DNA of 64,000 nucleotides, taken from contig NZ_JAGRPV010000001.1 in NCBI RefSeq assembly GCF_030014955.1, positions 3,100,001 to 3,164,000 of the forward strand. The letters are read 5' to 3'. Of the stretch, positions 53,613-62,604 are shown one piece after another (within the stretch, counting starts at the first letter, position 1; each line of letters starts with the position of its first letter). The notes beneath the pieces were generated by a model. It was not told the DNA's origin. It ran no database searches and saw only the letters and a program-made list of their open reading frames with translations. The translations under genes and the position numbers were made by a program. This stretch comes from Cohnella hashimotonis (lineage in GTDB: Bacteria > Bacillota > Bacilli > Paenibacillales > Paenibacillaceae).

Positions 53613-54966
53613 TAGCGCCGCCGTTCGTCACGACTCGCAGCATCCGGGACGCGTGCGGCGCGAGATTCACGGCGCTGTAGCCCGTCGCGAACTTGCCCAG
53701 ATCGGTGTGCGTCCACAGATCGCGGACCGTTGCGGAGCCGTATAGGCCGATGTCGCTCCAGTTCGCCGTCACCGTAGCCGAAGCGCTGCCGAGGTTGAAC
53801 AGAGCGACCGTATAACTGCCGTCCCCGTTGTTCGCGTACCATACCTGCTGGTTGGTCGCGGTCGAGACCGGATGCGCAGGGCGCCCCGCCTGATTGACCG
53901 CGATCACCTCGTCATTCGTCAAGAGTCCGATGCCGAAGCTGTCCAGATTGGTCAAGTCATTGCCCGTGTACAGCTGCGCAGACGACATCGACCATAACGT
54001 CATCGCCGTGCGGCGCTCGTCCTGGGTCAAGCCGTCCATCGTCCCGTTGCCGACGTTCAGCGAGTCGAAGTCGTTCCAGCCGCCCGGCCTCGCATCGCGC
54101 CACCAAATTTCGGCATCCGGAAAAAGGCGGGCGATGTTGTTCCACTCGGTCAGCTTCACGCCGGGCTGATAAGCTTCGACGTCCCAATCGACGCGCCAGC
54201 CGTTGGCGTATTGCTTCCAATAATCGACGTAGTTATGGTCGAGCGCCCAGGAGAGCTCGAACCAGATCCCGTGCGGCGCAAGCGCGGTCGCCCATGCCTT
54301 CACGTCGTCGCGCGCGTCGATCGACGTATCGTTATGGCCGGAGCCCGGCGTCACGCTGTCGAACTTCACGAAGTCGATGCCCCAGGACGCGATCAAATCG
54401 GCGATGGAGTTGACATAGCTTTGGGCGCAGGGATTCGCGAAGTTGATCTTGTAGCCGATGTTCCAATAGTCCGCCGTCGTAAGCGGCAAGACGGCAATAT
54501 CCTGCATGTGGCAGGAGGTCGTGCCATAAATCGGCAGGTTGGCATTGTAGGCGTCCTTCGACAGCCCGGGAATCAGATAGATGCCGATTTTTTGCCCATT
54601 GTTGTGCACGTAGTCGATAACGTCCTGGAAGCCGTTCGGGTAAAGGGTCGTGCTCGGGACCGGCCGGCCGTATCCGTCCATGCTTCCGTTCCAGCCTGCG
54701 TCGATGTTGATGTATTCGTAGCCGTGAGACTGCAGGGTGGCGTGCATGGCGTCCGACTGCGCCTTGATCTGGGCTGCCGTGATAAAGGGATTGCTGCCCG
54801 AATAAACCTGCATGCTGTAGCTGCTCCAGCCCATATAAGGCTTCTGGCCGAGTCCGTTGATGGCGGCGCTCGCGATTTGCCCTTGCGGCATCGCGATTCC
54901 CGCTTGCGTCGCGAGAATGGCAACGGTCAGCAAGAGGATGCGAAGCTTGATGAAAGGTTTGAACAT
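52516..54966 (-). CDS. Secreted GH27-like glycoside hydrolase (alpha-galactosidase type) with three tandem binding modules
   Basis: 816 residues. A signal peptide (LRILLLTVAILATQAGIAM) precedes the GH27/GH36-type barrel: PYMGWSSYSMQVYSG, EYINIDAGWNGSMDGYG, the nucleophile Asp in GIDFVKFDSVTP and a downstream acidic NGWRVDWDVEAYQPG that holds the acid/base. A beta-domain closes the catalytic part near residue 440. Three copies of a module of about 120 residues follow (each with DYNDDVHYTMTNNDYF-like and GTYMLLDKLS-like motifs). The enzyme should remove alpha-galactose or another alpha-sugar outside the cell. The start is uncertain among three close ATG codons (54978, 54975, 54966), all near GGGAG. 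A cre-like site lies in its upstream region. Confidence 0.88.
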   Translation of the reverse strand: MFKPFIKLRILLLTVAILATQAGIAMPQGQIASAAINGLGQKPYMGWSSYSMQVYSGSNPFITAAQIKAQSDAMHATLQSHGYEYINIDAGWNGSMDGYGRPVPSTTLYPNGFQDVIDYVHNNGQKIGIYLIPGLSKDAYNANLPIYGTTSCHMQDIAVLPLTTADYWNIGYKINFANPCAQSYVNSIADLIASWGIDFVKFDSVTPGSGHNDTSIDARDDVKAWATALAPHGIWFELSWALDHNYVDYWKQYANGWRVDWDVEAYQPGVKLTEWNNIARLFPDAEIWWRDARPGGWNDFDSLNVGNGTMDGLTQDERRTAMTLWSMSSAQLYTGNDLTNLDSFGIGLLTNDEVIAVNQAGRPAHPVSTATNQQVWYANNGDGSYTVALFNLGSASATVTANWSDIGLYGSATVRDLWTHTDLGKFATGYSAVNLAPHASRMLRVVTNGGANVVNDDDTGISYTGSWQRSWNRGLGDFKDDVHYTQTNGDYFEFSFNGTGIDLYTEKDSSQGNVDIYIDGVLKQTVNTYNATRQTQQKVYSVSGLSNGVHTLKAVKKTGTFMLLDKLSFNVASPIEVNDTDAGFTFSGSWSTSTARGFGDYNDDVHYTMTNNDYFQYAFNGTGIDLITEKESSQGDIDIYIDGIFKQTASTYNATRLAQQTVYSIRGLTSGAHTLKAVKKSGTYMLLDKLSVRSSRIQLNNTDSGITYSGTWSQNANRGYGDYSDDVHFTAANNDYMQYTFNGTGIELLGEKAPDQGNVDIYIDNVLQTTANTYNATRMVNQSIYGASGLTAGSHTIKAVKKTGSYMLVDSLRVTP

Positions 54967-55098
54967 AATGAACATCATCTCCCATTCTAATGGATCGTGA
55001 AGCCACGAACAGACCGCCGATGGGCGCGTTGACTTCCCTGCGGCCGCCATGCAGTTGCATACCGTTTGCTCCGCCGCATCCCCTCCTTTTAGAATATT

Positions 55099-55112
55099 TG
55101 ATAGCGCTTACA
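55099..55112 (-). promoter_or_regulatory. cre-like site upstream of the GH27 gene
   Basis: TGATAGCGCTTACA matches the catabolite-response consensus TGWAANCGNTNWCA with one mismatch, about 133 bases upstream of the start codon. Confidence 0.45.
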
Positions 55113-55218
55113 CATTTGATTAGATTCATTATCATTTCCTTGCGTCAATAAAAATAGGTACAATTGCGCCGTGTGGCGTACCGAATCGCCGTTTTTTGTT
55201 TAAAATGGTTGCAAATCG

Positions 55219-55260
55219 CAAAAAAATGCGATGCAGAAAACCTCTCTCTGCATCGCATTC
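55219..55260 (-). terminator. Strong terminator after the GH9 gene
   Basis: AATGCGATGCAG (55225-55236) pairs with CTGCATCGCATT (55249-55260), followed on the minus strand by TTTTTT. Confidence 0.93.
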
Positions 55261-55301
55261 GATCGTCACTTCAATGTCATGGCCGGCATCCCTGCTATTC
55301 T

Positions 55302-57785
55302 TTACGATTTGCCGCTCGTAAGCTGCTGCGCCGCCAAGGCGATAAACATAAAGTGCGAAGAACCGCCTCCCAGTACATACTCCACCTGCTGCCACAAATA
55401 AGGGAATACCAGCAGCTCGGGGAAGTCGGGACGAATCAGCGCAGTACCCGAAATGACGCCGCCGGGAATATAGGACCAATCGGCGCGATTTAGTCCGTAC
55501 CCTACCGTTGCCGAATTGGCGCCTACGCCCGAAGCGAACGACATCGTATTAGCGCCTGGATGACAGCCCAATACAAAGTTTAGGGCATTAAAAATCAACT
55601 CGGATTCGAAAATATCGGGATAAGCCCGATGCAGGAAATAATATTCGTATCCCTGTTGTTGAATTCCCCATCCCGCTCCCCAGATGTGCGGGCGATACGG
55701 GATACCGTAAGGCGTCTCGGCACTTTGCAGCGCAAACTGCTCTTTTAACGCCGGCAAGGCATAACAAAACTTTTGCGTGAATCCGGCGTCGTTCATCGCT
55801 TTTTCGGCGCGAGCGATAAACCAGCCTACCTGGTCGATCGATTGGACGATAAAATCCGTTTCCGACAACAAGTGGCTTTTATAAGCGTCTTCTCCGGTCG
55901 TTAAAAACAATTCGGCGGCGGCATGCACCTTTGCCGTCCTGGCATTGCCGGTCCCATCCGTCATCTTGAATAGTTCGGCGGCGGCCTGCAACGCTTGCTG
56001 ACTTAAAACAGGGTTAAAATCGAGCAAGGCGCGCGAAGCGGCTGCGAGATGGGCGGCAGTCGTCAATTCCCGCGGCGGATTGTCTTCGGTGAACACCCAA
56101 CGTTCCGAATCCATGCTCGCGCTGTCGCCAAGATGAACGTATTGCCGAAGGTCGTTCTCGATAATTCCCCGATAAAGACGCCCCAATGCGCGGTAGCCGC
56201 CTACGACGGACAAGACGCCGTGCTCGATCTGCTGCAGAATGTCGTTTTTCCCGTCAGGCTGGTGGATCTCGACGATTCGCTTGTCCTGATCGATCGTCGT
56301 CGCGTCGTAATAGACGTTAAAAGACTCGTATGCGAGGGCGAGCGTATAAAATTCGCCGGACTGCGATTCGATCCGCAGGTCAAAATCGCCGGCGTCGTGC
56401 CAACCGCCAACATTCAGCCCCGGCACGAAGTCGCCCGGCTTGTAGTCGGTGAGCGTGGACGCGCCTTGTTCGTAACCGTCAAAGTGGTTCAAATTTGTCG
56501 GAGCCATCCGGGCGTCATGTTCGTGACAATCGCCATGCCAGACGCGGTATTTCTCGCTTACCCGCATATGGCACATCTGGACGGGAAGAAAATATTCCAG
56601 CACCGGCTGCCAGACGCCACGGTCGTAAATATCGCCGGCAATCCGGAAGATGGATGACGAAGACGATCCGTATTGGACTTTGTACAGGCCTTCCTCCCTG
56701 ATATCCGTAAAGTCGAACTTGAGATAGCGATAGCGGAGAAATGGTCCCCATTCTTCACCCGCTGCCGAGAAAACCTCCTTTTCGCCGAACTCCGTGATTC
56801 TGAAAAGCGACAGCTTTTCGCGTTTGCTCTCGCGTTGATCAAGCTCGATGATCGCAGTCTTCGATTGACCGGGGTGGTACCCGACCTGCGAAGTTTGAAC
56901 GACGGCAGGAGCGAGCCAGTCTTCCACGACGTTAGGGGTGATGATCCACTCGATCGCATGACCAGTGGCTCCTGCAGGCACCTCGCTGCTGATCACGAAC
57001 CAGCCGTTGTTATGGTTCATTCGCCCGTCGTACAGCTTGAGCTCCGCCCCTTTGCTTTCGATGGTGAAGCGGTTGTACGGATCTTCGGGCCGCACGGTAA
57101 AACGTTTTCCCACGGCATAAGGCTGAGCGACGAGATCGTCGGCGATCATCGGGTTGTATCCCTTGTTGCCGCCGGTCAGCCGTTGAAGATCCGCTTTCGC
57201 ATCGGGCTCGCCAAAGCTCCCCGGATGCGCATGATTGGAGGGCAGCGACAAAACCGGACCGTTCGGCTGTTCCGGGAAAATGCCGGATTGGTTGTCCATG
57301 ATCCAGGGCTTGCCGAACAACGCGCCGGGAAACAGTTCCAGGTTAAAGCTTATTTTACCGACGAACCTGTCCGGGATCGGCCTGTCCAAATCGACCGTCA
57401 CTTTGACCGAGGGGCCTTCCCCTTGAACGATCACGTTGTAATTAAACTCGAATTCCGGATAGACCATCGGATTAAAGCCTTTTAAGTGTTTCGATTTGTC
57501 CGGAAAGCCGAGCGAAGTGACGATCGCATTCGCTGCTTCGTCCAGCTCGCGCTTGCCCTGCTTGGGCACCGGCTGCCATTGTCCCGGGGTCTGCTCGAAC
57601 CGTATGTCGCCGTTCGTGGCGACGCGATTGCCGTGCATGAGAATGCTTACGCCGGATTGATGCCCTTCCGGATAAATATCGTCGAAGGCCATCACATTCA
57701 CGCCCTGATTTTCAAAATAGCCGGTTGCGCGATTTAAGTTGAACCCCTTGTTCTCAGCGGCGGCGGGGCCGTTTCCTTTTTCCAT
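55302..57785 (-). CDS. Cytoplasmic GH9 family glycoside hydrolase
   Basis: 827 residues. A long N-terminal beta-region (about 1-310) is followed by the Ig-like CelD_N domain (QTSQVGYHPGQSKTAIIELD) and an alpha/alpha barrel of family GH9. Catalytic Asp residues are in VGGWHDAGDFDLR near residue 480 and the acid Glu is in YLWQQVEYVLGG near the C-terminus. GH9 holds endoglucanases and beta-glucosidase/exo-glucosaminidase types. This copy has no signal peptide, so it probably acts on imported oligosaccharides. ATG 57785 has AAAAGGAG nine bases upstream. It lies upstream of the GH27 gene on the same strand, with a strong terminator between. Confidence 0.85.
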   Translation of the reverse strand: MEKGNGPAAAENKGFNLNRATGYFENQGVNVMAFDDIYPEGHQSGVSILMHGNRVATNGDIRFEQTPGQWQPVPKQGKRELDEAANAIVTSLGFPDKSKHLKGFNPMVYPEFEFNYNVIVQGEGPSVKVTVDLDRPIPDRFVGKISFNLELFPGALFGKPWIMDNQSGIFPEQPNGPVLSLPSNHAHPGSFGEPDAKADLQRLTGGNKGYNPMIADDLVAQPYAVGKRFTVRPEDPYNRFTIESKGAELKLYDGRMNHNNGWFVISSEVPAGATGHAIEWIITPNVVEDWLAPAVVQTSQVGYHPGQSKTAIIELDQRESKREKLSLFRITEFGEKEVFSAAGEEWGPFLRYRYLKFDFTDIREEGLYKVQYGSSSSSIFRIAGDIYDRGVWQPVLEYFLPVQMCHMRVSEKYRVWHGDCHEHDARMAPTNLNHFDGYEQGASTLTDYKPGDFVPGLNVGGWHDAGDFDLRIESQSGEFYTLALAYESFNVYYDATTIDQDKRIVEIHQPDGKNDILQQIEHGVLSVVGGYRALGRLYRGIIENDLRQYVHLGDSASMDSERWVFTEDNPPRELTTAAHLAAASRALLDFNPVLSQQALQAAAELFKMTDGTGNARTAKVHAAAELFLTTGEDAYKSHLLSETDFIVQSIDQVGWFIARAEKAMNDAGFTQKFCYALPALKEQFALQSAETPYGIPYRPHIWGAGWGIQQQGYEYYFLHRAYPDIFESELIFNALNFVLGCHPGANTMSFASGVGANSATVGYGLNRADWSYIPGGVISGTALIRPDFPELLVFPYLWQQVEYVLGGGSSHFMFIALAAQQLTSGKS

Positions 57786-58030
57786 GTAGTCGCACTCCTT
57801 TTATGGATTTCTGACATTGATGATAATATAGCCAAGCTCTCATGCATAGGCAATTAACGGGAAAAGCGAATGAATCCACGTTATTGTTAGCTCCGGTGCC
57901 GATCGTCACGCTGGAATCGTGCTTCACGTCTGCTTGTTGCGGATGGCGGATGGCTGTCGGCAATCGAGCGCAACCGATTGAGTCCATTGTTCCGTCGTTC
58001 GCGGAAGAGCCGATCACCTGTAAATGCTTA

Positions 58031-58060
58031 AAAACCGCCCTCTACGGGGCGGTTCATTTT
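58031..58060 (-). terminator. Terminator after the acetylhydrolase-like gene
   Basis: AACCGCCC (58033-58040) pairs with GGGCGGTT (58047-58054); on the minus strand TTTTT follows. Confidence 0.85.
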
Positions 58061-58077
58061 CAAGCGGGTGCCGCTCT

Positions 58078-59580
58078 TTATAAGAGCGAGGTTTCATTCT
58101 TCGCCTCCGGAAAGCGGCTATCCGGTCCTTCAAATAAGCTTCCGCCACGATTTTTGAGATGCATATCGAAGAAATCCAGCATATAGGCATTGATGACGGC
58201 GTTCGCTCTTTCAGGCGCAATCTTCCCTGTAATGCCCAGCCATTTGAAAACCGGAGAAATGAACTGTACATCGGTAAAATTCAAATGCTCCGTATGGTCG
58301 ATATAGAGGAATTGCCCACCCGAAGCAACCGTTTCGCGCATCCGTTCAAGCTCTAACTTTTTGTCCACCGCTACTTGATCCATCCACGCTCTTGAGTTGC
58401 CCAAGCGTTTAAGCTCTGCATCCGTGTAGATATGATCTTCCATCACCAACTTTAATCTTTCGAACTCGCTTTCCGAGTTCATGAACAAAAACGGCTTCTG
58501 CAGACCTTCCCTGTCACGCAGGCGATAAAGCCCCCCATCCAGGTCTATGCCAACCGCGATTCGCGGATCGTAAGAAGCATCATAGGCCGTCGCTCCGCCG
58601 ATGGAGTGACCGAACGTCCCGACATGACCGAGATCGATCCGCCCTTTAAGATCGCTTGGGATCCGTCCCGAATGAAGAAGCTCGAATTGGTCCAGCGCAA
58701 ACGCCACATCGTCGGTTAAAACTTTTCCAAGTTTGTCGCGATTGCCGCTTTCCGTCCGGTAATCATGATCTGATGAGAATAAGTCGTTCGTTGTGCTGGT
58801 CGTAATTCGGCCGTTCGGAAACTCGGTTGCGAATGTATTGTAGGTGTGGTCGATCACTGCCACGATGTATCCGTGACTGGCGAGAGTTTCGGCTTGCGCC
58901 GCGTGGAGGAACCTGGAAGAGCCGAAGCCGGGATTCGCAAGGATTAGCGGGTAGGAAGTCTGTGCCGATGAGACTTTGGCTCCCGAATATGAATGACTGG
59001 ATACGTACTTCAGGTGTTGCAAAGTAATCCCGGGAAGGCCATAGTTCGCGGCCATATAGCTTAATATCCGGGTATCGGGAATAAAAGGAGCGAGCTTGCC
59101 GGTGCCGGCTTGAGCCGGATACCATACCTGAACCATCAATTCTCGCTTACCGTCGCTCGTTTTGTCGAAAATCTCTTCCCTTTTCGTATCCACGAAATGA
59201 AAAGCTTGCGTTCCTACCTTAAATTCGCCTTTCGGTTCAGGCAGTTTAAAAACAGGAAATGCATACAGGAGACCCGCAGTTACGACCAGCATGATCGCTA
59301 TGACGGTATAAGCTGAACCTAGCATAAATCGCGGGATTTTTCTTACGTCCTTTTTTTTATAATATCGATAACCTGAAACGGCTAAAAAAAGGACCGTTAT
59401 GCAGAAGGGGAAAACCAGCTGAATTCTGAATCCTTCTACCGTCCCGTGAATGATTAGTAAAAGCGCGGCGATCCCGCTTGCTACGAATACTGGAATCCTG
59501 CGCAACCCTTTTTTTAATAGGATGGATAACGCGAACAAGCCGATGTTTGACAATAAAAGCAACAGTTCAAACAGCCTCAT
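58078..59580 (-). CDS. Membrane-anchored PAF-acetylhydrolase-like alpha/beta hydrolase
   Basis: 500 residues. Four N-terminal membrane helices (about residues 1-120) carry a C-terminal alpha/beta hydrolase of the platelet-activating-factor acetylhydrolase type: MVQVWYPAQAG, an oxyanion region PLILANPGFGSSRF, the nucleophile Ser in VGTFGHSIGGATAYD, Asp in VGIDLDGGLY and the final His in DHTEHLNFTD. It should cleave short acyl esters at the membrane surface. ATG 59580 has AAAAAGGAG seven bases upstream; the frame stays open to 59652 but lacks such a site there. A single gene with its own terminator; its role is unknown. Confidence 0.85.
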   Translation of the reverse strand: MRLFELLLLLSNIGLFALSILLKKGLRRIPVFVASGIAALLLIIHGTVEGFRIQLVFPFCITVLFLAVSGYRYYKKKDVRKIPRFMLGSAYTVIAIMLVVTAGLLYAFPVFKLPEPKGEFKVGTQAFHFVDTKREEIFDKTSDGKRELMVQVWYPAQAGTGKLAPFIPDTRILSYMAANYGLPGITLQHLKYVSSHSYSGAKVSSAQTSYPLILANPGFGSSRFLHAAQAETLASHGYIVAVIDHTYNTFATEFPNGRITTSTTNDLFSSDHDYRTESGNRDKLGKVLTDDVAFALDQFELLHSGRIPSDLKGRIDLGHVGTFGHSIGGATAYDASYDPRIAVGIDLDGGLYRLRDREGLQKPFLFMNSESEFERLKLVMEDHIYTDAELKRLGNSRAWMDQVAVDKKLELERMRETVASGGQFLYIDHTEHLNFTDVQFISPVFKWLGITGKIAPERANAVINAYMLDFFDMHLKNRGGSLFEGPDSRFPEAKNETSLL

Positions 59581-59692
59581 CTCGATTCTCCTTTTTGAAA
59601 ATATCAGTTTACGTTTATCCCAATATAATCCTGCCAGTCTCGCCCAAACCATCGATTTGCCTTACATCTACCTTGCAGTTTTGTAAGGCGCA

Positions 59693-59722
59693 AAAAAAAG
59701 CCGCATATATGCGACTTTTTAG
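59693..59722 (-). terminator. Terminator after the deaminase gene
   Basis: AAAGCCGCATA and TATGCGACTTT pair with one mismatch; on the minus strand a run of eight T follows. It belongs to the recurring hairpin family. Confidence 0.8.
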
Positions 59723-59820
59723 ATTAATCAAATGCTCGTTATCGTAATATCGCTCTTCCTTACCGCCGGCTCTTGCTTGCCGTCCGTCGATTGGACACCC
59801 GCCTCTCCCCTTTTTTTGCT

Positions 59821-60306
59821 TTATCCTTGAGAAAAGGCTCGCAGCCGGCGATGAAGCTCCTTCACTTGCGCAGCCAGTCTCGGAACAGGGCCTTCGACCA
59901 CCGTATCCCGAATGACGTCCTGTATCCGTAAAGTGCGCACCTTCGGCTCGGGAACCCCCCATTCGCCAAGCCAGTCGGCCAGCTGCGCGGAGGAGCTCGC
60001 GTATACGATACGGCCCAGTCCGACCCAACCGTGGGCTGCGGCGCACATCGGACAATGCTCGCCGGACGTATACACGGTGGCTTCCCTTCGCTGCTCGGGC
60101 GTCAGATGAGCGGCCGCCCACCGGGCGATCGCGAATTCCGGATGCTGCGTATGGTCCCCGCCCGCCACGCGGTTGCGATCCTCCATGAGCACGTCGCCGT
60201 CGCCCGCGACAAGGATCGAACCAAACGGCTCGTCACCGGCTCCCAGCGCTTCTTCGGCCAGCGCAATGCAGCGGCGCAGATGCATCAGATCGATTTCGTT
60301 AATCAT
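59821..60306 (-). CDS. Nucleoside/guanine deaminase family protein
   Basis: 161 residues. The cytidine-deaminase-like zinc site is complete: His and the catalytic Glu in HPEFAIARWAA near residue 54 and the Cys pair in GEHCPMCAAAHG near residue 84. Overall length and the N-terminal EEALGAGDEPFGSILV suit the tRNA-adenosine/guanine deaminase group that acts on free bases. The gene is divergent from a LysR regulator, so it is probably induced by a substrate such as a purine. The start ATG 60306 has AGGAGGG upstream. The exact base is unknown. Confidence 0.88.
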   Translation of the reverse strand: MINEIDLMHLRRCIALAEEALGAGDEPFGSILVAGDGDVLMEDRNRVAGGDHTQHPEFAIARWAAAHLTPEQRREATVYTSGEHCPMCAAAHGWVGLGRIVYASSSAQLADWLGEWGVPEPKVRTLRIQDVIRDTVVEGPVPRLAAQVKELHRRLRAFSQG

Positions 60307-60425
60307 GATGGTCCCTCCTGTTCTTTCTTATGCCCTCATGGTAGCATGGGAAGGTTGATATGAAAAATATTGATTATATCGTTATTAAATAAGCTTTTTC
60401 ATATACATGCGAGGGGGAAGCGGCG

Positions 60426-61310
60426 TTGGACATTCGACAGCTGCGTTATTTCGTTGCCATCGTAGAGGAAGGCACGGTTTCGGGCGCAGCCAAGCGCCTG
60501 CATCTCTCCCAACCTCCGTTAAGCCAGCAATTGAAGGCAATGGAAGAGGACGTTGGCGCACTTCTTCTGGAGAGAATCGGCAAAAGACTGGAAGTGACTG
60601 AGGCAGGCAAACGTTTGTACGAGTATGCGTTGCAAATGATTGAATTAATGGAGGCGGCCAAATCGGAGGTTCAGGAAGTTGGCAACGGGTTGAACGGCCG
60701 GCTCTCCATTGGCGTGAACACTTTGTCCGTAGCGGGCCTCTCTCCCGCTCTCCAGCACTTTAATCGGCTATATCCGAAAATGACTTACAAAATTCATCAA
60801 GGGGAATCGTCTCATCTATGTCGCTTGGTTCGAGAACGCGAGGTTGAACTTGCTTTTGTCCGGCTGCCGCTTGAGCTGGGGGACGATCTGTCGGTCCTGC
60901 ATCATGAACAAGAACCGTTTTATGTTATTTCCTCTGATCGGCATACGTTCGGGGATGAACGGGAGATCTCCCTGGCTGACGTCGTCAATCTCCCACTCCT
61001 GCTTCCAAGCACGCAAGGTCTAGGCGTCCATTATTTGATTTTGAAATCGTTCTCCGAACTTCGACTGGAGCCGACGATCCAAGGGGAATGCTCCGATATC
61101 GGCCTCTTAATGCGCTTGGTATCCGCCGGTTTCTGCATTTCGATCGTTCCGGAATCGCTGCTTGACCATTATCCCGGTTTTCCCATTAGGCGACGAAAAC
61201 TATCCGGCGAATCCGGGTTGATATCGTCTATCGGTCTTGTGGCTCTGCGCCGCCATCGATTGTCTAAGGCAGCCCGGAACTTTATCGATCTATACCGTTC
61301 GGAGAAGTAG
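60426..61310 (+). CDS. LysR family transcriptional regulator
   Basis: 294 residues. Standard N-terminal winged helix (LRYFVAIVEEGTVSGAAKRL, LSQPPLSQQLKAMEEDVG) and a periplasmic-binding-like effector domain (LSIGVNTLSVAGLSPALQHF, YVISSDRHTFG, VSAGFCISIVPESLL). TTG 60426 after GAGGGGGAAG is the start, giving LDIRQLRYF as the usual LysR N-terminus. It is transcribed away from the deaminase gene with 119 bases between; LysR proteins usually regulate the divergent neighbour and themselves. Confidence 0.92.
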   Translation: MDIRQLRYFVAIVEEGTVSGAAKRLHLSQPPLSQQLKAMEEDVGALLLERIGKRLEVTEAGKRLYEYALQMIELMEAAKSEVQEVGNGLNGRLSIGVNTLSVAGLSPALQHFNRLYPKMTYKIHQGESSHLCRLVREREVELAFVRLPLELGDDLSVLHHEQEPFYVISSDRHTFGDEREISLADVVNLPLLLPSTQGLGVHYLILKSFSELRLEPTIQGECSDIGLLMRLVSAGFCISIVPESLLDHYPGFPIRRRKLSGESGLISSIGLVALRRHRLSKAARNFIDLYRSEK

Positions 61311-61422
61311 GTGCCATGCACAATGGGAAAAAGCAGTCGGAAGCGCTTGCGAGAGCGCCTTTCGCCTGCTTGTTCGTCAATATCGCAAATCTTTCGGTTG
61401 TCTCGTGACGAGATTCGATGTT

Positions 61423-62250
61423 CTAATACGTGCCAAGCGTGGCGCCAGACGTAATGGCATAGTCGGAGGTCAGTACGACCTTGTAAGTGCCGGCAGGTTG
61501 ATTGCTCGCGAGGTTGTACCATCCGCCGATCGTCTGGCCCGGGCCGATGTATGCGGAGTTGCTGCCCACATAGACGTCGCCGGTTGATGTGACGCGGTAG
61601 AGCGTCATGTTCATTGCCGTGCTGTAAACCGAACTCGTATTGGACCAGGCGCCGCCGACGCGGATGTTGCCCGATAATGCGTTGATCCAGGTTCCCGAGA
61701 AGGCTTGGGTCGTTGCCGTGATCGAAGCAGAAGCCGTTTGGCCTGTGCTGTTCACCGCAACTACGCGCACCGAATAAGCTCGGCTTGGCGAACCGCTGAA
61801 TGAATAAACGGTGCCGCTTGTCGTGCCTAGCAGCACATTGTCTTTATACACTTCGTAGCTTACGGCATTGGAGGCCGTCCACGACAAGTTGACGGTCGAA
61901 TAAGTGCTCGTGTAGGAAATGGAAGGCGCCGTCGGGGCCGGGGCGCAGCCAAGCGTCGTGGCGGATGCCGAAGTCGTCGCGTATCCGCTCCCGCCGGCAA
62001 CTGTAAACGTATAGCTGGTGCATGCGGACAGACCATTCACGATCATTCCGTTTCCGGCATAGGTCGCCAGATAGCTGCCGTTCTGGTAAACGGTGACGAC
62101 GCCTTCGCCAGGCTGGAGCGACCAGTTCAACTGAAGCGAACTTGCCGTGATGCTGCTTACGGACGCGCCTGTTGCGGCGCTGGCTGTAGCAGCCGGGAGC
62201 GCTGAAGCCAATAATAAAGCCCCCAATAACCATTTGCGAATTTTCATCAT
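61423..62250 (-). CDS. Small secreted protein with two fibronectin III-like domains
   Basis: 275 residues. A signal peptide (KWLLGALLLASALPAATASA) is followed by two Fn3-like domains (about 29-100 and 105-185; ITASSLQLNWSLQPGEG, TVNLSWTASNAVSYEVYKDN) and a third, unrelated beta-domain of about 85 residues (SGNIRVGGAWSNTSSVYSTA, TYKVVLTSDYA). No enzyme domain is present. It is likely an adhesion or matrix protein. It is divergent from another small secreted protein with a discoidin-like domain. ATG 62250 and ATG 62247 are both possible; GAGAGG lies upstream. Confidence 0.75.
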   Translation of the reverse strand: MMKIRKWLLGALLLASALPAATASAATGASVSSITASSLQLNWSLQPGEGVVTVYQNGSYLATYAGNGMIVNGLSACTSYTFTVAGGSGYATTSASATTLGCAPAPTAPSISYTSTYSTVNLSWTASNAVSYEVYKDNVLLGTTSGTVYSFSGSPSRAYSVRVVAVNSTGQTASASITATTQAFSGTWINALSGNIRVGGAWSNTSSVYSTAMNMTLYRVTSTGDVYVGSNSAYIGPGQTIGGWYNLASNQPAGTYKVVLTSDYAITSGATLGTY

Positions 62251-62604
62251 ACACGTCCTCTCGATTTAAAATGGAATGGCAGGATAAAGCAACGATAATC
62301 TAACATGTATCCGTCTGCCCGACAATCCATTTCCTCTAGATTTGTAATAATGCGCATGCTTCCCATAGAATCGCACCTGCGTATCAAGCGGCCGCTTTCC
62401 GATGTGTGTAAAATTACAATAATTATAGACATTCTTAAGGTTATCCATCGCTGGTATTGTATAGATGAATTCAAATTTTATAGAAATTCGGAGGTGATCC
62501 ACTCGCAATAGCTGCTTTAACCGGAAATGCAGAAGCAAGACTGGCATCGCAGGTCGGATTTAACGCATGTCGGTAATTTATCTTCTTTGCCAAGGAGGCC
62601 ATTC
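62251..62604. other. Divergent intergenic region with an isolated Shine-Dalgarno sequence
   Basis: AT-rich promoter region shared by the two secreted-protein genes. It contains CGGAGGTGATCC near 62490-62501, almost the full complement of the 16S rRNA 3' end, but no start codon follows at the right distance. A frame from ATG 62527 continues into the CBM-type gene without a good site, so that start is not used here. Confidence 0.4.

Noticed and set aside
52582..54990. Plus-strand frames over the GH27 gene read as possible genes
   Set aside because: They echo the tandem repeats in an alternative frame and have no start signals.
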